From Micromonospora citrea (lineage in GTDB: Bacteria > Actinomycetota > Actinomycetes > Mycobacteriales > Micromonosporaceae): DNA of 64,000 bases. The notes beneath the pieces were generated by a model that worked only from the letters and a program-made list of their open reading frames with translations, searched no databases and was not told where the DNA came from. Both the position numbers and the translations under genes were made by a program. Below are positions 16,750 to 25,531 of this stretch, piece by piece (positions within the stretch are counted from its first letter, which is position 1; each line of letters begins with the position of its first letter). The stretch lies in the NCBI RefSeq assembly GCF_900090315.1, contig NZ_FMHZ01000002.1:2768501-2832500 (forward strand). Reading direction: 5' to 3'.

Positions 16750-18078
16750 TCACTTGGCGTCTGCGGCCAGCGTCACGGAGGCGTTCTGCCTGTTGGAGCC
16801 CCGTCGGTACTCGACCGTCACCACGGATCCCGGCGCGAACTTGCGCACCAGGGCGATCAGGTCGGTCGGCTCCGTCATCGGCCGCCCGTTGAGCTTCAGG
16901 ATCACGTCGCCGGCCCGCAGCCCCGCGCCGGCCGCCGGCCCGGACGGCTCGACGGCCGCCAGGCGTACGCCTGCCCCGCCGGTGCCCGCGCCCTGCCCGC
17001 CGACCTGGGCGCCGATGACCGTGCGCCGGGCCTTGCCGGTGCCGATGATGTCCTGGGTCACCCGCTTGGCCTGGTTGATCGGGATGGCGAAGGCCAGGCC
17101 GATGTTGCCCGCCTCCTGCCCGTCCGAGACCAGCGACTTGATCGTCGAGTTGACGCCGATCACCCGGCCGGCGCCGTCGACCAGCGGGCCGCCGGAGTTG
17201 CCGTGGTTGACCGCCGCGTCGGTCTGGATCGCCGCGTAGTAGCGCGTGGGGCCGCCCGGCTCGCCGGCCTGCATCGTCCGGTCCAGCGCGCTGACGATGC
17301 CGGCGGTGACCGTGTTGGCCAGCGAGAGCGGCGAACCGATGGCCAGCACGGGGTCGCCGACGGCCAGCGCGTCGGAGTCGCCGAACTCGACCGGGCGCAG
17401 GCCCGTCCGGGAAACCTTGATCACCGCGATGTCGGACTCCGGGTCCTGGCCGACGACGGTGGCCGGGGCGGTGCTGCCGTCGTTGAAGACCACCGACGCC
17501 TTGCCGCCGGTCGACCCCGCCAGCACGTGGTCGTTGGTGATCACGTGGCCGTCGACGCTCGCGATGAAGCCGGACCCCTCGCTCGTGCCGCCGAGGCTGG
17601 GCACGCGGACGGTCACCACGCTGGGCAGCACCCGCTCGGCCACCCCGGCGAGCGACTCGGGCCGGCGCTGGGCCAGGCCGGGCGCCTGCGGATCCGCGCC
17701 GAGCACCGTGCCCGCCGCGGCACCGCCGCGCACCGCGAAGGCGTACCCGAGGGCGCCGCCGAGGCTGCCCGCGAGCAGCGCGGTGATCAACGGGATGAGC
17801 AGCAGTTGCCGCAGCGTCGGCCGGCGCGGGGCGTCCGGGTCGCTGACCGGCTCCGGCTCGGTGCCGGGGATCGGTGCGGCCGGCAGCACCACGGCGGCCG
17901 GCGCGGCCGGGTCGCGCCACGGGTCGGCGAGCGCGTCGGACCACCAGGGTGATGGTGTCGTGCCGCCGGCGGCGCCCTGCGGCGCCGGCGGCGACCCCAC
18001 CGGCGGGTGTCCGGGCCCCGGCGGTCGCGCCGGTCCCGGAGTCCCCCCGGGCTGGCGCCAGTCCCAGCCGTCGGTCAC
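16750..18078 (-). CDS. HtrA/DegP-like membrane serine protease with PDZ
   Basis: 442 residues. A cytosolic Pro/Trp-rich tail (1-95) precedes one membrane helix (about 97-118; LLLIPLITALLAGSLGGALG). The trypsin-like domain has His in VITNDHV, Asp in ESDIAVIKV and Ser in HGNSGGPLVD. A C-terminal PDZ domain (about 350-440) carries GPAAGAGLRAGDVILKLNG. The GTG start at 18078 has GGAGG seven bases upstream. It works outside the membrane in envelope protein quality control. In many actinobacteria a sigE-rseA pair sits directly upstream; here the O-methyltransferase gene follows at once. Confidence 0.92.
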   Translation of the reverse strand: MTDGWDWRQPGGTPGPARPPGPGHPPVGSPPAPQGAAGGTTPSPWWSDALADPWRDPAAPAAVVLPAAPIPGTEPEPVSDPDAPRRPTLRQLLLIPLITALLAGSLGGALGYAFAVRGGAAAGTVLGADPQAPGLAQRRPESLAGVAERVLPSVVTVRVPSLGGTSEGSGFIASVDGHVITNDHVLAGSTGGKASVVFNDGSTAPATVVGQDPESDIAVIKVSRTGLRPVEFGDSDALAVGDPVLAIGSPLSLANTVTAGIVSALDRTMQAGEPGGPTRYYAAIQTDAAVNHGNSGGPLVDGAGRVIGVNSTIKSLVSDGQEAGNIGLAFAIPINQAKRVTQDIIGTGKARRTVIGAQVGGQGAGTGGAGVRLAAVEPSGPAAGAGLRAGDVILKLNGRPMTEPTDLIALVRKFAPGSVVTVEYRRGSNRQNASVTLAADAK

Positions 18079-18258
18079 GTCGGTGCCTCCCAGTCCGTCC
18101 CCGGATCCCGCGCTCCACGGACCGGGCGAGGGCTCGCCCGGTCGCGATCGACGGAATACCGCTTCCAGGATTACACGGATGCCGCGTACCCAGTCACCGG
18201 TTGCCGGCCGTGATCGTCAGGTGGCGGACGCGCGGCTGCGCCCGTCCGGCGTCGCCTC

Positions 18259-18264
18259 TAGGCT
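18259..18264 (+). promoter_or_regulatory. Probable -10 element of the O-methyltransferase gene
   Basis: TAGGCT lies only four bases before a GTG at 18269. A start of transcription at the usual distance would fall at or after that GTG, which bears on the choice of start codon. Confidence 0.35.
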
Positions 18265-18268
18265 CACA

Positions 18269-18964
18269 GTGCCCACCCGCCCCCGCACCACTCGCGCCGC
18301 CCGGAGGTGTGTCATCGCCACGGTCGCCGGTTCCGGCACCTCGACGGCCCAGGCCCTGCAGTTCGCCGAGTCGTACGTGACCGAGGATCTCGTGCTGCGC
18401 ACCGCCCGCAGCCTGGCCCGGGAGGTCGGCCTCGACGCGGTGACGCCCGGCGCCGGGGCGGCGCTGCGGCTGCTCGCCGCCGCCGGCAGCGCCCGCGCGG
18501 TGGTGGAGATCGGCACCGGCACCGGGGTCAGCGGCGTCTGGCTGCTGCGCGGCATGCGCGCCGACGGCGTCCTCACCACCATCGACGTGGAGGTGGAGCA
18601 CCAGCGGATCGCCCGCCGGATCTTCGCCGAGGCGGGCTTCGCCGCCGGCCGGACCCGGATCATCACCGGCCGGGCGCTGGACGTGCTCCCCCGCCTCGCC
18701 GACGGCGCGTACGACCTGGTCTTCGTGGACGCCGAGTCGACCGGGTTCGCCGCCTGCGTCGACGCGGCGCTGCGGCTGCTGCGGCCGGGCGGCGTGCTGG
18801 CGCTCAACGGCATGCTCGCCGACGGCCGGATCGGCGACCCCGCCGCCCGGGACGTCGAGACGGTCACCATCCGGGAGACGATCAAGGCGATCCGGGAGTC
18901 GGAACACTGGACCCCGGCGCTGCTGCCGGTCGGCCACGGGCTGCTCGCCGCCGTCAAGTGCTGA
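18269..18964 (+). CDS. SAM-dependent O-methyltransferase
   Basis: 231 residues if read from the GTG at 18269. A class I methyltransferase of the catechol/caffeoyl-CoA O-methyltransferase type: VVEIGTGTGVSGVWLLRGM is the SAM-binding loop, TTIDVEVEHQ the acidic strand end, YDLVFVDAES the metal/catalytic region, LLRPGGVLALNGML the following strand. The start is uncertain. GGAGG at 18303-18307 stands six bases before an in-frame ATC, where homologues would begin, while the GTG is very near the -10. The gene faces away from htrA, as the Rv1220c-type methyltransferase does in mycobacteria. Confidence 0.85.
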   Translation: MPTRPRTTRAARRCVIATVAGSGTSTAQALQFAESYVTEDLVLRTARSLAREVGLDAVTPGAGAALRLLAAAGSARAVVEIGTGTGVSGVWLLRGMRADGVLTTIDVEVEHQRIARRIFAEAGFAAGRTRIITGRALDVLPRLADGAYDLVFVDAESTGFAACVDAALRLLRPGGVLALNGMLADGRIGDPAARDVETVTIRETIKAIRESEHWTPALLPVGHGLLAAVKC

Positions 18965-19003
18965 CCCGCCGTCGGCCCGTCGTGGGCCGGCGGCGCCGGT
19001 CGG

Positions 19004-20476
19004 TCAGCCCAGCGTGCCCAGCCAGCGCAGCAGCGAGCGTACGCCCCAGCCGGTCGCGCCCTTGGTCAGCTCCGCGTCGTCGCCCTCGGCCCAGGACGGC
19101 GCGGACATGTCCACGTGCAGCCACCGGTCCCGCAGGTCGCCGGTGAACTCGCGCAGGAACAGGGCGGCCATCACCGAGCCGGCGCCCCGGTCCGGCGAGC
19201 TGTGCAGGTCGGCCAGGTCGCTGCCGAGGTGCTCGACGTAGTCGGCGGGCAGCGGCATCCGCCAGGCGGCCTCGCCGGCGGCGGCGACCGCGGCCAGCAC
19301 GTCGGCGGCGAGGCCGTCGTTCTCGCTGTAGAGCGCGCCCGTGCGCTTGCCCAGCGCGACCGCGTTCGCCCCGGTCAGCGTGGCGAGGTCGACCAGCAGG
19401 TCGGGCTTGAGCTCGGCGACGGCGTAGGCGAACGCGTCGGCGAGGACGAGCCGCCCCTCCGCGTCGGAGTTCGTCGTCTCGCTGGTCGTGCCGCCGTAGT
19501 GGCGGACGACGTCGCCGGGGCGGAACGCCGAGCCGCTGAGCATGTTCTCCGCCAGCGGCGCGAGCGTGGTGATCCGCACGGGCAGGCGCAGCGCCGCCGC
19601 GCCGAGGGTGGCCGCGACCACCGCCGCCGCGCCGGCCATGTCCTTGCGCATCAGCTTCATCGCCGGCACCGGCTTGATCGAGATGCCCCCCGTGTCGAAC
19701 GTGATGCCCTTGCCCACCAGCACCACGTGCGTACGCGCGCCGGCCGGCCGCCAGTCCAGCTCGACCAGGCGCGGGGCGCAGGCCGAGCCGCCGCCGACCG
19801 CGAGGATGCCGCCGAAGCCCTCCTCGGCCAGTTCCTCCGGTCCGCGTACCCGCAGGTGCAGGTCCGGCACGTCCACGGCGGCCACGTTGGCGGCGACCTG
19901 GCCGGCGAACCACTCCGGGTTCTTGACCGAGGAGGGGGTGTTGGTGAGGTCGCGGGCGAGCCGCGTCATCCGGGCCGTCGTGCGGGCCGTCTCGACGGCT
20001 CCGGCGTGCGCGTCCGGATCGGCCACCACCACGTCGACCCCGGCGAGCGCGGGGGCGGCGCCGGCGTCGGTCAGCCGGAACCGGTACGACGCCAGCAGCA
20101 GCCCCTCGACGAGACCGCGTACCGCCGCGGGGGCGACACCGGTCGGCATGACCAACGTGACGCGCGTCTCATCGCGGGCGGCCCGGGCCAGCGCCGCGCC
20201 GGCCGTCCGCCAGGCCGCCTCGTCGCCCTCGCCGACCCCGAGCAGCAGCAGTCGGCCGGGCTCACGCCCGGGCCGCAACTGCGCGTGGACCTCACCGGGC
20301 CGCCCGGTCGAGCGGGTCGCCGGGACCAGCGCGACGGCCTCCTCGGCCACGCCGTCGGGCAGCGCCACGTCGGTCGGGGCCGGACGGGCCGGGGCGTCGT
20401 CGGCCGGACCCGGCCGGACGGGCAGCACGAGGGTGTCGGGCCGTTCCGGCTCGACGAGCAGACGGATGGCGAGCAC
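19004..20476 (-). CDS. pepA: Leucyl aminopeptidase (M17)
   Basis: 490 residues, a cytosolic hexameric metallo-exopeptidase. The variable N-terminal domain covers about 1-170. The catalytic domain carries VGKGITFDTGGISIKP (metal Lys/Asp), MRKDMAGAAAV, and the family signature NSDAEGRLVLADA with metal-binding Asp/Glu and the catalytic Arg. The GTG at 20476 has GGAGG about 11 bases upstream. A longer version from 20542 would begin inside a strong hairpin, so I rejected it. The DUF3117 gene lies upstream on the same strand, separated by that hairpin. Confidence 0.93.
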   Translation of the reverse strand: MLAIRLLVEPERPDTLVLPVRPGPADDAPARPAPTDVALPDGVAEEAVALVPATRSTGRPGEVHAQLRPGREPGRLLLLGVGEGDEAAWRTAGAALARAARDETRVTLVMPTGVAPAAVRGLVEGLLLASYRFRLTDAGAAPALAGVDVVVADPDAHAGAVETARTTARMTRLARDLTNTPSSVKNPEWFAGQVAANVAAVDVPDLHLRVRGPEELAEEGFGGILAVGGGSACAPRLVELDWRPAGARTHVVLVGKGITFDTGGISIKPVPAMKLMRKDMAGAAAVVAATLGAAALRLPVRITTLAPLAENMLSGSAFRPGDVVRHYGGTTSETTNSDAEGRLVLADAFAYAVAELKPDLLVDLATLTGANAVALGKRTGALYSENDGLAADVLAAVAAAGEAAWRMPLPADYVEHLGSDLADLHSSPDRGAGSVMAALFLREFTGDLRDRWLHVDMSAPSWAEGDDAELTKGATGWGVRSLLRWLGTLG

Positions 20477-20531
20477 GCGGAGCCGTACCTCCAGGAAAGC
20501 TCGCGGAGCGGGCTCCGCGGAAGAATGAAGA

Positions 20532-20564
20532 CCCTGAGCCACCGGCGAGGCCGGTGGCTCAGGG
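20532..20564 (-). terminator. Strong hairpin terminator after DUF3117 gene
   Basis: A perfect 15-bp stem (CCCTGAGCCACCGGC and its complement) closed by a GAG triloop. It lies between the DUF3117 stop and the aminopeptidase start, and probably insulates the two. Confidence 0.75.
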
Positions 20565-20605
20565 GTTGACGAAACGCCCGCGCTGGCGCGCGGACCGCTC
20601 CTCGG

Positions 20606-20773
20606 TCAGCCGGCGGCCGCCTTGAGCGCGTCACCGAGCGCGTTGGCCTCGTCGGGAGTCATCTCGACGACGAGCCGGCCACCGCCCTCCAGCGGGACCC
20701 GCATGACGATGCCCCGGCCCTCCTTGGTGACTTCCAGCGGACCGTCGCCCGTCCGCGGCTTCATCGCCGCCAT
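20606..20773 (-). CDS. DUF3117 small protein
   Basis: 55 residues. It begins MAAMKPRTGDGPLEVTKEGR and ends MTPDEANALGDALKAAAG, the highly conserved pattern of DUF3117, a very short protein present in nearly all actinobacteria. GGGGAGA precedes the ATG. The beta-rich first half and helical end suggest a small dimeric fold. Function is unknown. It is followed by a strong hairpin and appears to be its own transcription unit. Confidence 0.9.
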   Translation of the reverse strand: MAAMKPRTGDGPLEVTKEGRGIVMRVPLEGGGRLVVEMTPDEANALGDALKAAAG

Positions 20774-20963
20774 GTTGTCTCCCCTCAGACCTACACCAGG
20801 GTCGGTGGGTTGCCCCACAGCCACTTCGTCTTGACCACCCGCAACCTACGCGGGGGTGTCGACCAACGATTTTCCCTGATGAACACCGCCGGACCCAAAC
20901 CGAAGCAGCATTGATGTAACAGCATCTAGCTTATCCTGAGAAGGCCTGTCACAATGTGCGGTC

Positions 20964-21782
20964 ATGCAGGCACGGTCGGCACTCTTCGACCTGTACGGCG
21001 ACCACCTCCGGGCGAGGGGTGGCCGGGCACCGGTCGCCGCCCTGGTCAGGCTGCTCGCGCCGCTCGGGATCGCCCCGCCCGCCGTGCGTACGGCGGTTTC
21101 CCGGATGGTCCGTCAGGGATGGCTGGACCCGTGCCGGCTCACCTCCGGCCCGGGATATTCGATCACACCGAAAGCCGCCCGCCGACTGGACGAGGCGGCG
21201 GCCCGGATCTACCGGACCGGCCGGATCACCTGGGACGGTCGGTTCGATCTCCTGGTGCTGGAGGCGCCCGCCTCGCGGCGGGAACGCCAACGCCTGGCCG
21301 CCAACCTGACCTTCCTCGGCTACGGCGCCCTCGACGAGTGCACCTGGGTGGCCACCCGTCCGGGCGAGGACGTGGACGTGCTGCTCGACGAGGCGGACGT
21401 GCGCTACGAGCGGTTCACCGCCGCCCACACCTCCGGCACCCCCGGCGCGATGGGCGTCGTCCGCCGCGCCTGGAACCTGACCGAGATCGGCCAGGCGTAC
21501 GAGCAGTTCGTCGCCGAGCAGCGCCCGCTGCTGGCCGGCGTCACCGTACGCAGCCCGGACGAGGAGGCGTACGCTGCCCGGTTCCGGCTCGTGCACGCGT
21601 GGCGTACCTTCCTGTTCCGGGACCCGCAGCTGCCACCCGCGCTGCTCCCCGAGCGTTGGCCCGGCACCGCCGCGGCCAGCTTCTTCGACCGGCACGCGGC
21701 CCGGCTGCGTCCGGCCGCAGACCGTTACGTCGAGCAGTGCCTCGACGCCGGCAACCGCATCGCCCGACAGAAGGGTCGTTAG
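20964..21782 (+). CDS. PaaX-family transcriptional regulator
   Basis: 272 residues. Residues about 1-85 form the PaaX winged helix (SALFDLYGDHLRARGG, ALVRLLAPLGIAPPAVRTAV, SRMVRQGWL). The central PaaX domain follows, and the C-terminal PaaX_C region carries RFRLVHAWRTFLFRDPQLP. PaaX repressors bind phenylacetyl-CoA or related acyl-CoAs and control their degradation genes. The enoyl-CoA hydratase gene starts three bases after its stop, so regulator and enzyme share one mRNA. No ribosome site is seen at the ATG; a CACAAT hexamer eight bases upstream may be a leaderless -10. Confidence 0.9.
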   Translation: MQARSALFDLYGDHLRARGGRAPVAALVRLLAPLGIAPPAVRTAVSRMVRQGWLDPCRLTSGPGYSITPKAARRLDEAAARIYRTGRITWDGRFDLLVLEAPASRRERQRLAANLTFLGYGALDECTWVATRPGEDVDVLLDEADVRYERFTAAHTSGTPGAMGVVRRAWNLTEIGQAYEQFVAEQRPLLAGVTVRSPDEEAYAARFRLVHAWRTFLFRDPQLPPALLPERWPGTAAASFFDRHAARLRPAADRYVEQCLDAGNRIARQKGR

Positions 21783-21785
21783 AAA

Positions 21786-22577
21786 GTGACCGAGCCGCTG
21801 CTCGTCGACCGCACCGACGCCGTCGTCACCCTGACGCTGAACCGCCCGACGGCGATGAACGCGCTCGACGTGGCGCTCAAGGAGGCGCTGCGGGACACCC
21901 TGGCCGAGCTGGAGACCGACCGTTCCTGCCGGGCCGTGGTGCTCGCCGGCGCGGGCGGGTCGTTCAGCGCCGGCCAGGACCTGCGCGAGCACGTCAAGAC
22001 GCTGGAGTCGACCGACGGCAACCCGCTGGACACCGTCCGGGCGCACTACAATCCGATCGCCGCGCGGCTGGCCAACCTGCCCAAGCCGGTGGTCGCGGCG
22101 GTGCGCGGGATGGCCGCCGGCGCGGGCGCCTCGCTGGCCTTCCTGGCCGACATCCGCATCGGCGGGCCGTCGACCAGCTTCCTGATGGCGTTCGCCAAGG
22201 TCGGGCTCGCCGCCGACACCGGCGCCTCCTGGACGCTGCCCCGGCTGGTCGGCCACGCCAAGGCGGTCGAGCTGCTGATGCTGGCCGAGCCGGTGCGCGC
22301 GCAGGAGGCCTGCCAGCTCGGGTTGCTCAACCGGGTGACGGAGGACGACGAGCAGGTGCTGCCGACCGCGCAGGAGCTGGCCGCCCGGCTGGCCGCGGGC
22401 CCGACCGTCGCGTACGGGGCGATCAAGCGGCAGCTCTCCATCGCCGACGCGGGCACCCTGGCCGACGCCCTGGCCGCCGAGGCGCAGGCGCAGGCGATCT
22501 GCGGCGGCACCGACGACCACCGCGCCGCCACGATCGCCTTCGTCAACAAGCAGAAGCCGGTCTTCGAGGGGCACTGA
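21786..22577 (+). CDS. Enoyl-CoA hydratase/isomerase
   Basis: 263 residues, crotonase fold. NRPTAMNALD and the oxyanion-hole strand GAGGSFSAGQDLREHVK lie at the front. VAAVRGMAAGAGASLAFLADIRI is the second oxyanion segment. FLMAFAKVGLAADTGASWTLPRLVG follows, where the first catalytic Glu position is Ala (KVGLAADTG) and an Asp sits where the second acid is expected. That pattern is common in PaaG/isomerase-like members. It is co-transcribed with PaaX and is likely the ring-acyl or enoyl-CoA step that PaaX controls. Confidence 0.9.
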   Translation: MTEPLLVDRTDAVVTLTLNRPTAMNALDVALKEALRDTLAELETDRSCRAVVLAGAGGSFSAGQDLREHVKTLESTDGNPLDTVRAHYNPIAARLANLPKPVVAAVRGMAAGAGASLAFLADIRIGGPSTSFLMAFAKVGLAADTGASWTLPRLVGHAKAVELLMLAEPVRAQEACQLGLLNRVTEDDEQVLPTAQELAARLAAGPTVAYGAIKRQLSIADAGTLADALAAEAQAQAICGGTDDHRAATIAFVNKQKPVFEGH

Positions 22578-22667
22578 GGCCCGGCCCGCCCGAGCGTCGT
22601 CGCAGTCGTCGCAGCGACCTCGGGCCCGCCCCTGGGGCGTCGTCCGGCGACGGCGCCCGGGGCGGGA

Positions 22668-23291
22668 TCAGTCGTCCTCCTCCGGGTCCTGGTTGGCCTC
22701 CGCGCCGAGCACGAACGCCTGCATGGCCAGCTCGTCCCCGGAGGGAGAGACGAAGGCGGGCAGCTCGCGCGGCCCCAGCTCCTGCACGTAGGCCCAGAAC
22801 AGCCGGACCGCCTCGGCGGGCGACGCGGCCTCGATCGGCAGGTCGAGGCTGACCAGCCAGGACCGGCGCTGCGGCGGCGGACCGAGCCGGTCGGCCAGCT
22901 CCTGGAACACCGCCGGGTCGAGCTCGGTCACCGGGCCGTCGAGCGCCACCGTCTCGGCCGGCACCGGCTCGTCGAAGGCCCGCCGCGTGTACGCCACCAC
23001 GAGCGGCGCCTCGACCCGCTCCGACAGCGGATCGTCCGGATCCTCCCGGTCCTGGCGGCTGGCCGTGGCGACCCGGCCCAGCGCCACCAACCGGGGCGGC
23101 TCGTCGACCAGCACGGCCACCCGGTCGCCGGGGCGAGGGCGGGCGGCGTCGGCCAGGCCGGTCAGCTCGATCGTGTCGTGGTGGACGAGCCGCTCGGCCT
23201 CGTAGCGCCCGCTGGACAGCAGCACGGCCCAGGCGCCCGTGCCGTCGACGTGGGGCGCCCCGTCCACCCGGTGCGCGGTGTCGGTCGTCAT
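22668..23291 (-). CDS. Conserved hypothetical protein, possibly PUA/EVE-like
   Basis: 207 residues. The first half (WAVLLSSGRYEAERLVHH, PRPGDRVAVLVDEPPRLVALG) has the beta-rich look of EVE/PUA-like domains, which bind modified bases or RNA. This is a weak structural impression, not a motif match. The second half is acidic and helical with QELADRLG and a DPEEDD end. The ATG at 23291 is directly preceded by GGAGG with only two bases of spacing. An ATG at 23300 (three residues longer) is equally possible and would start seven bases after the tag stop. It is downstream of tag in one operon. Confidence 0.65.
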   Translation of the reverse strand: MTTDTAHRVDGAPHVDGTGAWAVLLSSGRYEAERLVHHDTIELTGLADAARPRPGDRVAVLVDEPPRLVALGRVATASRQDREDPDDPLSERVEAPLVVAYTRRAFDEPVPAETVALDGPVTELDPAVFQELADRLGPPPQRRSWLVSLDLPIEAASPAEAVRLFWAYVQELGPRELPAFVSPSGDELAMQAFVLGAEANQDPEEDD

Positions 23292-23304
23292 GGCCTCCAT
23301 CCCA

Positions 23305-23886
23305 TCACGCCGCCTCGGCCGCCACGACGTGGCAGCCGGCAAGGTGGTCGTCGACCATCCCGGTGGCCTGCATCAGCGCGTAGGCCGTGGTCGGGCCGAC
23401 GAACCGGAAGCCCCGCTTCTTGAGCGCCTTGGCGAGCGAGGTGGACTCGGGGGTCAGCGCGGGCACCTCGGCGAACGACGTGGGCCGGGCCGGCCGGGCC
23501 GGCGGGGCGAACGACCAGAGCAGCGCGGAGAGCCCTTCGGGCAACTCCAGCGCCGCCCGGGCGTTGGCGATCGCCGCCTCGATCTTGGCCCGGTTGCGGA
23601 CGATTCCGGCGTCGGCGAGCAGCCGCGCCACGTCGGCCTCGTCGTAGCCGGCCACGGTCTCGATCCGGAACTCGTCGAAAGCCAGCCGGAACGCCGGGCG
23701 TTTGCGGAGGATGGTCAGCCAGGAGAGCCCCGACTGGAACGCCTCCAGCGTGATCCGTTCGTAGAGCGCGTCGTCGCCGTGCAGGGGCCGGCCCCACTCG
23801 GTGTCGTGGTAGGCGGCGTAGTCAGGGGTGCTGGCCCCCCAGCCGCAGCGCGGCAGCCCGTCGGCACCGATCACCAGGTCAGTCAC
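23305..23886 (-). CDS. tag: DNA-3-methyladenine glycosylase I
   Basis: 193 residues. It removes 3-methyladenine from alkylated DNA. Hallmarks are LPRCGWG near the start, YAAYHDTEWGRPLHGDDALYE, LEAFQSGLSWLTILRKRPAFR, RNRAKIEAAIANA and the C-terminal ATGMVDDHLAGCHV. Cys17-region, His and the late His/Cys are the zinc ligands of the Tag family. The GTG start at 23886 gives the standard N-terminus. In mycobacteria tag lies near a FolP2/DivIVA-like block, and here those genes follow within 3 kb. Confidence 0.93.
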   Translation of the reverse strand: MTDLVIGADGLPRCGWGASTPDYAAYHDTEWGRPLHGDDALYERITLEAFQSGLSWLTILRKRPAFRLAFDEFRIETVAGYDEADVARLLADAGIVRNRAKIEAAIANARAALELPEGLSALLWSFAPPARPARPTSFAEVPALTPESTSLAKALKKRGFRFVGPTTAYALMQATGMVDDHLAGCHVVAAEAA

Positions 23887-24062
23887 GCGTCCACGCTAGG
23901 GCACGGCCCCGACAGGCCCGTCGCCCGTGGGCACCCCCGAGCGCCGGTACGCGCACCGGCGACAGGGTCCTTTCCGACCGGGGTCACTGACATCGGGGCG
24001 TCCCGGTCGGTGCGACAGCCCGATGTCAGGGACGTCGAGTCGATCAGGCGAATCGCCCGCGA

Positions 24063-24560
24063 TCAGGGCAGCCGGCCCTGCTCCACCAGCCGGGCGAACT
24101 TCCGCAACGCCCGGGTCAGGCTGAACTTGGACCCCGGCCAGAGCACCGGCCAGGCCACCCGTCCGGCCGGGCCGCCGGGCAGGTGGAACCACTCGTGCCA
24201 GACCACCTGGGTACGGTCCCGCGCCAGCGGGGTGCAGCGCAGCACGCCGGGACCGCGCAGCAGCTTCCCGCAGTGCACCACGCGGACCTCGTAGGGCGCG
24301 TCCACCCGGACCACCCGCATCTCGTCGCGCAGCACGGCGGGACCGAGCGCGGTGACCGCCTCGACCAGGCTGCCCTCCCCGCCGTCCCCCTCGACCACCC
24401 GGACGGTGGTGAAGGGGATCCAGTCCGACTGCCGCTCCCAGGCGGTCAGCGCCGCGAAGACCCGCTCCGCCGTCGCGTCGACGATGACCGTGGCGGTGAC
24501 CTCACCCGCGCCGGGCTGCGCCGCCTCGCGCAGGTCCTCGCCGCCCTCCGGTCCGGTCAC
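24063..24560 (-). CDS. SRPBCC (polyketide cyclase-like) protein
   Basis: 165 residues of the START/Bet v1-like fold: TATVIVDATAERVFAALTAWERQSDWIPF is the first strand and helices, and VVWHEWFHLPGGPAG the later strand. Such proteins bind a hydrophobic ligand in a cavity; ligand and role are unknown here. The GTG overlaps the stop of the DivIVA-like gene in a GTGA, so the two are coupled. The C-terminal helix (FSLTRALRKFARLVEQG) is the usual long closing helix. Confidence 0.82.
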   Translation of the reverse strand: MTGPEGGEDLREAAQPGAGEVTATVIVDATAERVFAALTAWERQSDWIPFTTVRVVEGDGGEGSLVEAVTALGPAVLRDEMRVVRVDAPYEVRVVHCGKLLRGPGVLRCTPLARDRTQVVWHEWFHLPGGPAGRVAWPVLWPGSKFSLTRALRKFARLVEQGRLP

Positions 24561-25402
24561 GCCGACTCCGACCGGACCACCGGCCCCTGCCGTCCGGCGT
24601 CGCCCGACGGCGCCGTCGTTCCGTCGTCGCCCGGGCCGGAAGCGCTCCGGGGCTCGCCCGCCTGCGCCTCGGACGGCCGCTCCGCGCCCGCCGGGTGAAC
24701 GGGCTCCGCAGCCCCGTCGCCGCCCGCCGGAACGCCCGTCGCGTCGCCAGGGCGGACCGCGGGCGCGTCCTCGGATCGGACCGCGGGCGCGTCCTCGGGA
24801 CGGGCCGCGAACGCGTCTTCAGATCGCCCCCCGGCCGCGTCGTCCGGGCGGGCGTCGACGTCGGCGGGCGTCCCGCCGGCTGCCGGGGACCCGGCGTCCG
24901 GCCCGGCGAACGCGGGAACCGGCTCGACGACCACGTCGGAGACGCCGGACCCGCCCGGCCGATCGGACCGGGCCGGCGCGTGCGCGTCGGCACCGACCGG
25001 CACCGTCCCGCGCGCCTCCGTCGGCGACGCGGCGGCCGTCGCCCCGGCCGCCTGCTCCCGGGCGCGGCGCAGCGCGTCCGCGTCCGCCGTCCGCCCCGCA
25101 CGCAGCGCGGCTACCTCGGCCTCCAGCACGCCGATGAGCTCGGACTTGTAGCCGATGTCGTAGGCCGCCCGGCGCATCGCCTGGTCGACCTGGTCCATCC
25201 GGTAGCCCCGCAGCGCGGTGTCGAACCGGACGTCACCCACGTCGGCCTCGCCCAGCGGGCGGGCGCCCGGCAACGGGACGGCGCGCCCGTCCGGCTCCGC
25301 CGGCACCAGGCCGGGATCCCGGCCGGTGACCAGCACCGTCACCCCGAACACCACGGCCGCGACGGTCAGCGCCACGACGAGCAGGAGCAGAACCCGATCC
25401 AT
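24557..25402 (-). CDS. DivIVA-domain membrane protein
   Basis: 281 residues. One N-terminal membrane helix (MDRVLLLLVVALTVAAVVFG) is followed by a DivIVA-like segment (about 55-105; VRFDTALRGYRMDQVDQAM and a heptad stretch ending VAALRAGR). The remaining 170 residues are a low-complexity Pro/Ala/Asp/Glu tail with repeated SEDAPAVRPEDA-like units. DivIVA segments recognise curved membrane or coiled-coil partners at poles and septa. The protein resembles the Rv1209-type gene found beside folP2 and tag in mycobacteria. The tail is likely disordered and length-variable. Confidence 0.8.
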   Translation of the reverse strand: MDRVLLLLVVALTVAAVVFGVTVLVTGRDPGLVPAEPDGRAVPLPGARPLGEADVGDVRFDTALRGYRMDQVDQAMRRAAYDIGYKSELIGVLEAEVAALRAGRTADADALRRAREQAAGATAAASPTEARGTVPVGADAHAPARSDRPGGSGVSDVVVEPVPAFAGPDAGSPAAGGTPADVDARPDDAAGGRSEDAFAARPEDAPAVRSEDAPAVRPGDATGVPAGGDGAAEPVHPAGAERPSEAQAGEPRSASGPGDDGTTAPSGDAGRQGPVVRSESA

Positions 25403-25531
25403 GCACAGATCGTGGCATGTCGAACGGGCCGGAGCGACCCCACCACCCCACCGGCCACCGGGTGTCCGCCGGGCGACGGCCGCCCACAGCGCCCGGACCG
25501 GCGCGCGCGGCGGACCGACGGGCGGGCAGAC

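Noticed and set aside
20477..20542. Extended N-terminus of leucyl aminopeptidase
   Set aside because: It would begin inside a perfect 15-bp hairpin that is better read as the terminator of the DUF3117 gene.
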